A stretch of DNA of 64,000 bases from Aliivibrio_A sp016764915 (GTDB lineage Bacteria > Pseudomonadota > Gammaproteobacteria > Enterobacterales > Vibrionaceae), in assembly GCA_965224595.1 (NCBI GenBank), contig OZ245058.1, positions 2,480,001 through 2,544,000 of the forward strand. The letters run 5' to 3'. Below, piece by piece: positions 43,370-51,279 of this stretch (within the stretch, counting starts at the first letter, position 1; each line of letters begins with the position of its first letter). Both the position numbers and the translations under genes were made by a program. The notes beneath the pieces were generated by a model. That model was not told the DNA's origin. It saw only the letters and a program-made list of their open reading frames with translations, and searched no databases.

Positions 43370-44239
43370 ATGTCAGCTAAACACCCAATCATTGCCGTTA
43401 CCGGTTCATCCGGAGCGGGCACCACCACCACATCAGAAGCATTTCGTAAGATGTTTAACATGATGGACGTCAAAGCGGCATGGATTGAAGGTGATAGTTT
43501 TCATCGTTTCACTCGACCAGAGATGGATGTCGAAATTAAAAAAGCGAAAGAGCAAGGCCGTCATATCAGCTATTTCGGTCCTCAAGCAAATGATTTTGAA
43601 GCGTTAGAACAATTTTTTAAAGAGTATCGTGATGATGGCACCGGCAAGTTTCGCCGCTATCTTCATACCTTTGACGAAGCCGTCCCTTTCAACCAAATGC
43701 CTGGCACTTTCACTCCATGGCAAGATCTGCCTGAAAATAGTGATGTTCTTTTCTATGAGGGTTTACATGGTGGTGTGGTTGATAAAAAAATCAATGTCGC
43801 ACAACATGTCGATCTGCTTATCGGCATGGTGCCAATTGTCAATTTAGAATGGATCCAAAAATTCGTACGAGATACTCGTGATCGTGGCCATTCAAGAGAA
43901 GCAGTAATGGACTCCATTGTTCGATCAATGGATGATTACCTTAACTTCATTACACCACAGTTTTCTCGAACCCACATTAACTTCCAGCGAGTACCAACGG
44001 TTGATACTTCAAACCCGTTAAACGCGAAAGGCATTCCTACCTTAGATGAAAGTTTCGTCGTCATTCGTATACGTGGTATGCGACAAATTGATTTCCCCTA
44101 CTACTTAACCATGATTGAAGGCTCATTTATGTCTCGCCACAATACTCTTGTGGTCCCAGGTGGAAAGATGGGGTTTGCAATGGAATTGATCATCAGACCG
44201 TTACTGCAGCAACTTATTGAGACCGGTAAAATAGATTAA
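43370..44239 (+). CDS. prkB: PrkB, phosphoribulokinase-like protein
   Basis: The 289-residue product belongs to the P-loop kinase family of phosphoribulokinase; its role in non-photosynthetic bacteria is unknown. The P-loop reads GSSGAGTTT at 12-20, with Thr where kinases have Lys; E. coli PrkB has the same, so this is a family trait. GDSFHRFTRPEMD and FYEGLHGG motifs follow. It is near crp, as in E. coli. Confidence 0.94.
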   Translation: MSAKHPIIAVTGSSGAGTTTTSEAFRKMFNMMDVKAAWIEGDSFHRFTRPEMDVEIKKAKEQGRHISYFGPQANDFEALEQFFKEYRDDGTGKFRRYLHTFDEAVPFNQMPGTFTPWQDLPENSDVLFYEGLHGGVVDKKINVAQHVDLLIGMVPIVNLEWIQKFVRDTRDRGHSREAVMDSIVRSMDDYLNFITPQFSRTHINFQRVPTVDTSNPLNAKGIPTLDESFVVIRIRGMRQIDFPYYLTMIEGSFMSRHNTLVVPGGKMGFAMELIIRPLLQQLIETGKID

Positions 44240-44261
44240 TCGAATCTTAAATAATGAAACA

Positions 44262-44293
44262 GAGGTCAAGACATTTAAGTCCTGACCTTTTTT
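44262..44293 (+). terminator. terminator after prkB
   Basis: AGGTCA-A-GAC/GTC-C-TGACCT stem, then TTTTTT on the plus strand, about 22 bp after the prkB stop. It lies between convergent prkB and yhfA. Confidence 0.82.
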
Positions 44294-44299
44294 GTTGTA

Positions 44300-44698
44300 T
44301 CAAACTATTTCGTAACTGTGGGTCATCTCGACACCAGAAGCCAACATCAAACAGACTGAACAGTACTTCTCAAGAGAGTCTTTGGTGACTTTTGCGACAA
44401 TCTCTTCGTCCAAATCTTGGCCCGAGATCACAAAATGAATATTAATCTTCGTAAACAATTTAGGGGCTTTTTCGCGTCTCTCTGTCGTAAGCTGAGCTTC
44501 GCATGTTTCAATTTTTTGTTGATTAGACTTTAAACCATCAACAACATCCACAGAGCTACAGCCACCCGCAGCCATCAAAACCATCTCCATTGGGCTTGGT
44601 GCTTTATTGCCACCATTACCATCCATTACAATGTTATGGCCTGAATCTGACTCTCCTAAAAAAGTCATTCCATCAACCCAATTTACCTTTGCTAACAT
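44300..44698 (-). CDS. yhfA: OsmC/Ohr family protein YhfA
   Basis: This is a small OsmC-type protein, a family with cysteine-based peroxide reduction in characterised members. The 132-residue product has GGCSSVDVVDGL (Cys near 48) and EKYCSVCLML (Cys near 111 and 114) at the expected sites. The substrate of YhfA itself is not known. It is divergent from crp, 234 bp apart, as in E. coli. Confidence 0.93.
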   Translation of the reverse strand: MLAKVNWVDGMTFLGESDSGHNIVMDGNGGNKAPSPMEMVLMAAGGCSSVDVVDGLKSNQQKIETCEAQLTTERREKAPKLFTKINIHFVISGQDLDEEIVAKVTKDSLEKYCSVCLMLASGVEMTHSYEIV

Positions 44699-44831
44699 AT
44701 ATACTCCTTATTAGTTATAAACTCGTGACCTAAAGCACTATTTCATATGAAACTCCATGCCATCAGTACGATCAAAATCAAGAAATCATTTACGAAACAG
44801 TATAGAATTCTTAAATTAATTTAAAGCGCAC

Positions 44832-44860
44832 TTGCAGCTTGGCGTTAATGGTCATATTCT
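44832..44860 (+). promoter_or_regulatory. candidate crp promoter
   Basis: TTGCAG (44832-44837), 17-nt spacer, TATTCT (44855-44860), 72 bp upstream of the crp ATG. I could not find a convincing TGTGA-N6-TCACA site in this gap, though crp is autoregulated in E. coli. Confidence 0.4.
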
Positions 44861-44932
44861 ATCATTCAGATTGATATTTGGCTCAGAAAAAAATGGAAGT
44901 CATACTGAGCAATCTCCAGAGGAAATAAAATT

Positions 44933-45565
44933 ATGGTTCTAGGTAAACCGCAAACAGATCCTACTTTAGAGTGGTTTCTTTCACATTGTCACATTCATAA
45001 ATATCCATCAAAGAGTACGCTGATTCACGCAGGTGAAAAAGCTGAGACCCTTTATTACATTGTAAAAGGTTCTGTCTCTGTTTTGATTAAAGATGAAGAA
45101 GGCAAAGAGATGATTTTGTCTTACCTTAACCAAGGTGACTTCATCGGTGAGCTAGGCCTTTTTGAAGAAGATCAAGAGCGTACTGCTTGGGTCCGTGCTA
45201 AGAGCCCTTGCGAAGTTGCTGAAATCTCTTTCAAAAAATTCCGTCAGCTTATTCAAGTTAACCCTGATATCTTGATGCGTCTATCATCTCAAATGGCTAA
45301 CCGCCTTCAGATCACTAGCCAAAAAGTTGGCGATCTTGCTTTCTTAGATGTGACTGGTCGTATCGCTCAAACGCTGTTAAACCTTGCTAAACAACCTGAC
45401 GCAATGACTCACCCAGATGGCATGCAAATTAAGATCACTCGTCAAGAGATTGGTCAAATTGTTGGCTGTTCACGTGAAACCGTTGGTCGTATATTAAAAA
45501 TGCTTGAAGAGCAGAATCTTATTTCAGCTCACGGCAAGACTATTGTTGTTTACGGCACTCGTTAA
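44933..45565 (+). CDS. crp: cAMP receptor protein (CRP)
   Basis: CRP is the global cAMP-dependent transcription regulator. The 210-residue product has the cyclic-nucleotide domain (about 10-110, with GELGLFEEDQERTAWVRAKS binding cAMP) and the C-terminal helix-turn-helix (about 169-190, RQEIGQIVGCSRETVGRIL, recognition Arg and Glu present). It is nearly identical in pattern to E. coli CRP. In vibrios it controls competence, chitin use and quorum sensing. AGAGGAAAT serves as the ribosome site. Confidence 0.99.
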   Translation: MVLGKPQTDPTLEWFLSHCHIHKYPSKSTLIHAGEKAETLYYIVKGSVSVLIKDEEGKEMILSYLNQGDFIGELGLFEEDQERTAWVRAKSPCEVAEISFKKFRQLIQVNPDILMRLSSQMANRLQITSQKVGDLAFLDVTGRIAQTLLNLAKQPDAMTHPDGMQIKITRQEIGQIVGCSRETVGRILKMLEEQNLISAHGKTIVVYGTR

Positions 45566-45605
45566 TATTCAGTTTATATTTAAACTAAATTAATAATACA
45601 GTCGT

Positions 45606-45647
45606 AAAAAAGCCACATAAAAATATTCTTTATGTGGCTTTATTTTT
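45606..45647. terminator. bidirectional terminator after crp
   Basis: 13-bp stem AAAGCCACATAAA/TTTATGTGGCTTT with a 7-nt loop, flanked by A-run and T-run. It can end both crp and the converging DUF1338 transcript. Confidence 0.9.
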
Positions 45648-45703
45648 AGTCTCTAATTAAACAGTGAACATCTCTATTATTTAAATATATAAATCATCAA
45701 ATA

Positions 45704-46501
45704 TTAATTATTTGTACTTTCAAATATTTTGTCCGCAGAAGCTGCAACAAACCCTTGATATAATTTACCATTAGCCAACGGATATCGCTTAGCGAATTCA
45801 TAAAAACCTCCAGGCACAATATGTTTACCATCACTAAACAGGACTTCTACTTTATCTGACATGGTCGATGACTGCTCTAGAAAAACCTCAGGAGTCCCTT
45901 TCACTTCACCGCCAGACTCATTGATTACAAAACCAATACTTCTCAACTTACTGTTAACAGCCGCGACTTCATCATATTCACTAAGCTGATTTACATTCAC
46001 AGTAAAATGATTTGCTCCAAATCCGTGAACCGCTAACCAGCCTGCATATTCACTCTCTTGTGAAAGTTGCTGATACTGCTCAAAGCTCAATGTCCAAGGT
46101 CGACCAGCGTGTAAAAAACTCTGTTGGTTATTAAAACCATCAGGCACTTGACCAACTAACGAATGAACAAGATCCTGAAGCCCTGTAGAGCATTTCTCAA
46201 CCATAAGCTCACTAATAAACACCTTAGGGGCTGATGGATTGGCGTGCTCATAGTGTCTTGCTGAGAGCTTTTTAGACTCAAACAAGTATTCACCACACGC
46301 TTTATATCCGATAGCAACAAATGGAGCGGCTACAACATCAATACCCACGCTAGGTAAGTTAAACGTACGTAAAGCAATATGATCATTCTCTAACGCATCA
46401 TGCTCAGTCAGCAAGTGATGAATCTCACCTGCTGATGGGCACAATCGAGTAATAAAATCATGCCACAGTGCATTAAACAGTCTATCTACATCGGTTGTCA
46501 T
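45704..46501 (-). CDS. DUF1338 family protein (VOC-like metal enzyme)
   Basis: The 265-residue product belongs to DUF1338, whose characterised members are Fe(II) 2-oxoadipate dioxygenase/decarboxylases of D-lysine breakdown. His41 (NDHIALRT), His165 (GANHFTVN) and Glu235 (GFYEFAKRY) fit the family's metal triad by position; this is inference. It lies 9 bp after astD, so it is probably co-transcribed with arginine catabolism genes. Its substrate here is unknown. Confidence 0.83.
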   Translation of the reverse strand: MTTDVDRLFNALWHDFITRLCPSAGEIHHLLTEHDALENDHIALRTFNLPSVGIDVVAAPFVAIGYKACGEYLFESKKLSARHYEHANPSAPKVFISELMVEKCSTGLQDLVHSLVGQVPDGFNNQQSFLHAGRPWTLSFEQYQQLSQESEYAGWLAVHGFGANHFTVNVNQLSEYDEVAAVNSKLRSIGFVINESGGEVKGTPEVFLEQSSTMSDKVEVLFSDGKHIVPGGFYEFAKRYPLANGKLYQGFVAASADKIFESTNN

Positions 46502-46510
46502 ATTGATGTC

Positions 46511-47968
46511 CTATAAAGTAATACCTGGAGATAACGTCGTAGGAAGTTCAGTTTCAGCCCCTTCCATCGATGCCATTGGATATGCACAGTAATCTGCGGC
46601 GTAATAAGCACTTGGTTTTAAATTACCTGATGCACCTGGACCGCCAAATGGCGCATCACCGCTCGCTCCGGTTAATTGTCGATTTCGATTAACAATACCG
46701 GCGCGAATATGCTCAACAAAGTATTCCCACTCTTCATCATCTGTAGAAACCAATCCTGCAGACAAGCCATAACGAGTATCGTTAGCAAGCTCCACTGCTT
46801 TCTCTAACCCACTGTAACGAATCACTTGTAATAGCGGGCCAAAATACTCTTCATCAGGAAGATCTCGAATCGCTGTAACATCGATGATCCCAGGACTGAC
46901 CAAAGCCCCAGAGATGATTTTCGCTTCAATCAAGCTCTCACCACCTAAATTTTGTAACTCAGACTGCGCGGTGATAATACTCTCAGCCGCGACAACTGAT
47001 ATTTGTGGTCCCATAAAAGGTTGGGGGTCAGCAAAAGGTTGATCCACTTTAAGCTTTTTTGTCACCTCAATAAGGCGATTGAGAAGTTGATCGCCTTTGC
47101 TCCCCTCTGCCACATAGAGTCGTCTTGCACAGGTACATCTCTGTCCGGCACTAATAAAGGCCGATTGTATGATGGTATAAACAGTCGCTTCAACTTCACC
47201 GAATGCGTCTGAGATGACCATTGGATTATTGCCACCCATCTCTAATGCCAGCATTTTTCCGGGTTGTCCTGCAAATTGGCGGTGCAAAATATGCCCCGTA
47301 TTCGCACTGCCCGTGAAAAGAAGACCATCAATACCTTTAGAGCCCGCTAAGGCTTCACCAGTAGCTCGCGCACCTTGAACGAGATTAAGAACACCAGCAG
47401 GCAATCCTGCTTGTTGCCATAATTTCATGACAAATTCGCCAATCCACGGGGTTTGATCTGACGGTTTAAACACCACCGTATTTCCAGCAAGCAGTGCAGG
47501 CACAATATGACCATTAGGTAAGTGACCCGGAAAATTATAAGGACCGAAAACAGCCATAACCCCGAGAGGTCGATGACGTAATACAATTCTATTCCCAGCC
47601 GCTTCACGCTGTTTAAAACCGGTACGTTCATGATATGAGCGAATTGAGATAGCAAGCTTCCCTACCATCGCTCCTGCTTCCGTTTTGGTTTCCCAAAATG
47701 GCTTTCCAGTCTCTTCAGAGATAATGCGAGCGATCTCTTCACTGTTCTCTTTCAGTAACTCGCCAAATTTCAATACAATGGCTTCGCGCTGTTCAAGACT
47801 CAGCTTCTTCCATAAAGGAAAAGCTTTGCGTGCTGCGGTAACCGCTTGCTCTACTTGAGAAGCACTGGCCATATCACCGTGCCAAACTTCGTTATTATCA
47901 ACCGGGCTAAGAGAGACCATAGCCTCACCTTCGCCGGTGACCCACTCTCCTGAGATCCATTGAGCCAT
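46511..47968 (-). CDS. astD: succinylglutamic semialdehyde dehydrogenase AstD
   Basis: AstD is the fourth step of the arginine succinyltransferase pathway, oxidising N-succinylglutamate semialdehyde with NAD. I chose the ATG at 47968 (MAQWISGEWV, 485 residues) because AAGGAGA lies 7 nt upstream; the frame is open 57 bp further without a good ribosome site. Catalytic Cys is in SAGQRCTCARR and Glu in LALEMGGNNP. Order argD-astA-astD is standard in vibrios. Confidence 0.95.
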   Translation of the reverse strand: MAQWISGEWVTGEGEAMVSLSPVDNNEVWHGDMASASQVEQAVTAARKAFPLWKKLSLEQREAIVLKFGELLKENSEEIARIISEETGKPFWETKTEAGAMVGKLAISIRSYHERTGFKQREAAGNRIVLRHRPLGVMAVFGPYNFPGHLPNGHIVPALLAGNTVVFKPSDQTPWIGEFVMKLWQQAGLPAGVLNLVQGARATGEALAGSKGIDGLLFTGSANTGHILHRQFAGQPGKMLALEMGGNNPMVISDAFGEVEATVYTIIQSAFISAGQRCTCARRLYVAEGSKGDQLLNRLIEVTKKLKVDQPFADPQPFMGPQISVVAAESIITAQSELQNLGGESLIEAKIISGALVSPGIIDVTAIRDLPDEEYFGPLLQVIRYSGLEKAVELANDTRYGLSAGLVSTDDEEWEYFVEHIRAGIVNRNRQLTGASGDAPFGGPGASGNLKPSAYYAADYCAYPMASMEGAETELPTTLSPGITL

Positions 47969-47993
47969 GACTGTCTCCTTAATTGCTAAATCA

Positions 47994-49010
47994 CTATTGC
48001 GCCAATAGACGCACAGAGTCACCACTGGTAACGAGCAGTGCTTCTGCTACTTCACTGGTGAGATGTACTGTGCCACTTTCATTATCAAAAGCGGCGACAG
48101 CTGCCGTTGCTCTGAATTTTTCGAAAGAGGTATTTGATATGAGGTAGTGTTGCGCACTGGTATGCTCATCAATCACAACTTTGGCAGTAAATGAGTGACG
48201 AATTGACTCTATATTACGAACATCACACTCAACCGTAGGTCCCGCATCAAAAATATCGACATAACCTCGGCAGGTAAACCCTTCCTTCTCTAATAAACGA
48301 AGAGCTGGTTTGGTTTTTTCATGAACCACACCGATCACTTCCTGCGCCTCTTTACTTAACAAGTTAATGTATATAGGCAGTTTAGGCATTAAATCTGCAA
48401 TAAAACCCTTTTTACCAATTCCGGTTAAGTAATCCGCTAATGTAAATTCAATTGAGAAGAAGTGCTCTTGTAACCATTGCCAAAATGGTGAGTTCCCCTC
48501 ATCATCTGATACGCCTCGCATTTCTGCAAACACCGTTTCTGAGAATCTCTGAGGGTGTTCAGCCATCATCAAGAATCGAGATTTAGACATTAAACGACCA
48601 TTTAATCCTTTACGGTATTCAGGACGAAGAAACAGCGTACATAATTCGGAACATCCCGTGTAGTTATTACCAAACGTCAGTAATTTCACCACATTATTCA
48701 CACCTAATCTCTGCGAAGAGTGAACCACCTTGCTGATGTGATAACTGTAAAATGGAATGTCATGGCCAATGGCCGCTTCAATCGCGGTAGTGCCCGTAAC
48801 CTCACCGGTTTCAGTATCTTCACCAACCATTAGATAACCTTCACAATCCGGCTCTTTGGCATCGGTTTGAAAGCTCTTAATTGAGTGTTCGATTCGGTTT
48901 CTTAATAACTCTTCATTGACAGGCAATGATGTGAATCCATGGCCAGAATCTACCGCACATTTCATTAGTGCAGGGTAGTCTTCTTTAGTAATAGGACGAA
49001 TAACCAGCAT
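47994..49010 (-). CDS. astA: arginine N-succinyltransferase AstA
   Basis: AstA transfers succinyl from succinyl-CoA to arginine, the first step of the pathway. I chose the ATG at 49010 (MLVIRPITKEDYPALMKCA, 338 residues) with GGAGGG 8 nt upstream; the frame continues 48 bp further only to a TTG. GNAT-like fold features include LRPEYRKGLNGRLMSKSRF. It is 74 bp after argD and 25 bp before astD. astB and astE are not in the window. Confidence 0.95.
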   Translation of the reverse strand: MLVIRPITKEDYPALMKCAVDSGHGFTSLPVNEELLRNRIEHSIKSFQTDAKEPDCEGYLMVGEDTETGEVTGTTAIEAAIGHDIPFYSYHISKVVHSSQRLGVNNVVKLLTFGNNYTGCSELCTLFLRPEYRKGLNGRLMSKSRFLMMAEHPQRFSETVFAEMRGVSDDEGNSPFWQWLQEHFFSIEFTLADYLTGIGKKGFIADLMPKLPIYINLLSKEAQEVIGVVHEKTKPALRLLEKEGFTCRGYVDIFDAGPTVECDVRNIESIRHSFTAKVVIDEHTSAQHYLISNTSFEKFRATAAVAAFDNESGTVHLTSEVAEALLVTSGDSVRLLAQ

Positions 49011-49084
49011 CAATATTCCCTCCGGATGCAGGCAACAACTAACGATACTAAAGCCCAAGCAACACTTGCTCGGGCCATTGTTCT

Positions 49085-50302
49085 TTAAGCTGCTACAAGT
49101 TTTGCCACTGCTCTATCTAAACGAGCAAGACCTTCTTCGATATCTTGTTTGCTGATCACTAATGACGGTGTAAATCGCACCACATTAATGCCAGCAACAA
49201 GCAGTAATAAATTCTCTTCACCAGCCGCGACTAAAATGTCACGTGCTCGGCCTTGCCACTCATCATTAAGAGCCGCTCCGAGCAACAACCCTTTACCGCG
49301 GATTTCTGAGAATAGGTTGTATTTATTATTCAGTGCTTGCAAACCATCACGCATCCACTGTTCACGCTCTTTCACGCCAGCTAACACAGATGGCTTTGAC
49401 ACCTCTTCCACTACCGCTTCCGCAACAGCACAAGCCAGTGGGTTACCGCCATAAGTAGAACCGTGAGTACCTACTTTCATGTGTTGAGCAAGCTCAGTCG
49501 TGGTGAGCATGGCACCGATTGGAAAACCACCGCCAAGAGATTTAGCGGTGCTTAAAATATCAGGGGTTACGCCTAACCCTTGGTAAGCATAAAAATCCCC
49601 CGTGCGGCCATTTCCTGTTTGAACTTCATCAAAAATAAGCAACGCATTATGTTTGTCACACAATTCACGCACCCCTTTAATAAAGTCAGAGGTTGGTGAA
49701 ATAATGCCACCTTCGCCTTGTAGAGGTTCCATCATAACGGCACAAGTTTTATCTGATATTTGCGCAGCAAAGGCGTCTAAATCATTATAGGCAAGATGAG
49801 TAACATCACCTGGTTTTGGTCCGAACCCATCAGAATATGCCGCTTGGCCACCTACCGTTACTGTAAAGAATGTGCGGCCGTGGAAACCTTGGTTAAAAGC
49901 AATAATTTCTGATTTTTCAACACCGTGAACATCCACAGCCCAACGACGAGCTAATTTCAGTGCCGCTTCATTCGCTTCAGCGCCTGAGTTAGCAAAGAAT
50001 ACTTTCTCAGCAAACGAAACTTCTGTTAGTTTTTTTGCTAGTCGAATTGCAGGCTCATTGGCCATAACGTTACTTAAATGCCACAATTTGTCCGCTTGTT
50101 CTTTCAAAGCATTAACCATGACAGGATGACAGTGACCTAAGCAACTAACGGCAATTCCGCCAGCAAAATCAACAAACTCACGACCGTTTTGATCCCAAAT
50201 TCTTGAGCCTTGACCTCTAACGGGAATAATCTCCATTGGGTTGTAACAAGGCACCATTACATCATTAAAATCTTTACGTTCAACCTTCTGTTTCATCGTC
50301 AT
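49085..50302 (-). CDS. argD: acetylornithine/succinylornithine aminotransferase
   Basis: This PLP enzyme acts in arginine biosynthesis (ArgD) and in arginine catabolism (AstC); adjacency to astA and astD suggests it serves both here. I chose the ATG at 50302 (405 residues) by its AGAGGGA ribosome site; the frame opens 27 bp further. FANSGAEANEAALKLAR, FDEVQTGNGRTG and the PLP lysine in STAKSLGGGFPIGA are present. It lies downstream of pabA, as in E. coli. Confidence 0.95.
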   Translation of the reverse strand: MTMKQKVERKDFNDVMVPCYNPMEIIPVRGQGSRIWDQNGREFVDFAGGIAVSCLGHCHPVMVNALKEQADKLWHLSNVMANEPAIRLAKKLTEVSFAEKVFFANSGAEANEAALKLARRWAVDVHGVEKSEIIAFNQGFHGRTFFTVTVGGQAAYSDGFGPKPGDVTHLAYNDLDAFAAQISDKTCAVMMEPLQGEGGIISPTSDFIKGVRELCDKHNALLIFDEVQTGNGRTGDFYAYQGLGVTPDILSTAKSLGGGFPIGAMLTTTELAQHMKVGTHGSTYGGNPLACAVAEAVVEEVSKPSVLAGVKEREQWMRDGLQALNNKYNLFSEIRGKGLLLGAALNDEWQGRARDILVAAGEENLLLLVAGINVVRFTPSLVISKQDIEEGLARLDRAVAKLVAA

Positions 50303-50582
50303 CACATCTTCCCTCTGTGCATTCCGCAATAAACCATATTAATTACATTTCATTAACGACTTCAATAGCAGAATATTTTTTATTTCAGCAAAAAAAACAG
50401 CGACAAACGCTGCAGGTATACTATTTATGCACATTTTGAGAGGAAATATGAAGCGGTAATTCACTAAATCACTATTTCCATATGGGAAACAAAGCAAAAT
50501 TCCACTCTGATCTTGCATAAGATTGCAAAGAATGAATAACAAAAGGGAGGAAGATATATGTAAAAAAAGAGAGATGGATCAA

Positions 50583-51161
50583 TTATAATTTAACAAAATT
50601 GGCAAGTAATTGATGTCCTTGCTCTGTCAAAATCGATTCTGGATGAAACTGTACCGCCTCGATTGGCAAGTTTTTGTGTCGAAACCCCATTATTTCATCA
50701 ACATCTCCGTTCGCTGTTTCAGTCCACGCGGTCATTTCAAAGCAGCTCGGTAACGTCTCTTTTTTCACAATAAGAGAGTGGTAACGAGTAACGGTGAGTG
50801 GGTTGCTAAGCCCTGAAAAAAGCCCAACATTGGTATGTCTAATTGGGGAGGTTTTACCATGCATCACTTTTCTGGCTCGAATCACATCACCACCAAAAAC
50901 TTGGGCAATGGACTGATGACCTAAGCAGACTCCAAGAATAGGAAGCTTATGGCTAAAATATTCGATGGCGCTCAATGATATACCCGCCTCATTTGGCGTA
51001 CAGGGTCCAGGAGAGATAACCAGATGTGTCAGTTTCATTGCTTCAATGCCAGCAAGATCGATCTCATCATTACGAACAACAGTGACGTCTATCTTCAACT
51101 CACAAAAATACTGATACAAGTTGTAAGTAAAAGAGTCGTAATTATCAATGATCAACAGCAT
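50583..51161 (-). CDS. pabA: aminodeoxychorismate synthase glutamine amidotransferase component PabA
   Basis: PabA supplies ammonia from glutamine for 4-amino-4-deoxychorismate, on the way to folate; it can also serve anthranilate synthase in some bacteria. The 192-residue class I amidotransferase has the nucleophile in GVCLGHQ (Cys79) and the HxE pair in VQFHPESIL. It starts MLLIIDNYDSFTYNLYQYF. Position upstream of argD favours PabA over TrpG. Confidence 0.93.
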   Translation of the reverse strand: MLLIIDNYDSFTYNLYQYFCELKIDVTVVRNDEIDLAGIEAMKLTHLVISPGPCTPNEAGISLSAIEYFSHKLPILGVCLGHQSIAQVFGGDVIRARKVMHGKTSPIRHTNVGLFSGLSNPLTVTRYHSLIVKKETLPSCFEMTAWTETANGDVDEIMGFRHKNLPIEAVQFHPESILTEQGHQLLANFVKL

Positions 51162-51210
51162 ATGTTTGAGCTCTACGTTAAAACAATTTAATCCCGGCTA
51201 TTGTGCTACA

Positions 51211-51255
51211 ACAAAAAAGAAAGGCAAGTACGATTATAAGATCATCGCCTTGCCT
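51211..51255 (-). terminator. terminator after the extracellular nuclease gene
   Basis: AGGCAAG/CTTGCCT stem with a loop of about 20 nt, then TTCTTTTTTG on the minus strand, 25 bp after the nuclease stop. The long loop lowers confidence. Confidence 0.65.
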
Positions 51256-51279
51256 CATTATTAAAAATGAATAACTGCC

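Noticed and set aside
43370..44239. PrkB P-loop lacking the usual Lys, as a sign of decay
   Set aside because: E. coli PrkB has the same GSSGAGTTT sequence, so it is a family trait.
44699..44932. CRP-binding site for crp autoregulation
   Set aside because: No TGTGA-N6-TCACA-like sequence stood out in the gap.
50430..50470. ArgR-box-like TATGAAGCGGTAATTCACT upstream of the argD/pabA region
   Set aside because: Spacing between half-sites is 5 rather than 4 and the inner bases do not fit; it is also downstream of pabA rather than at a clear promoter.
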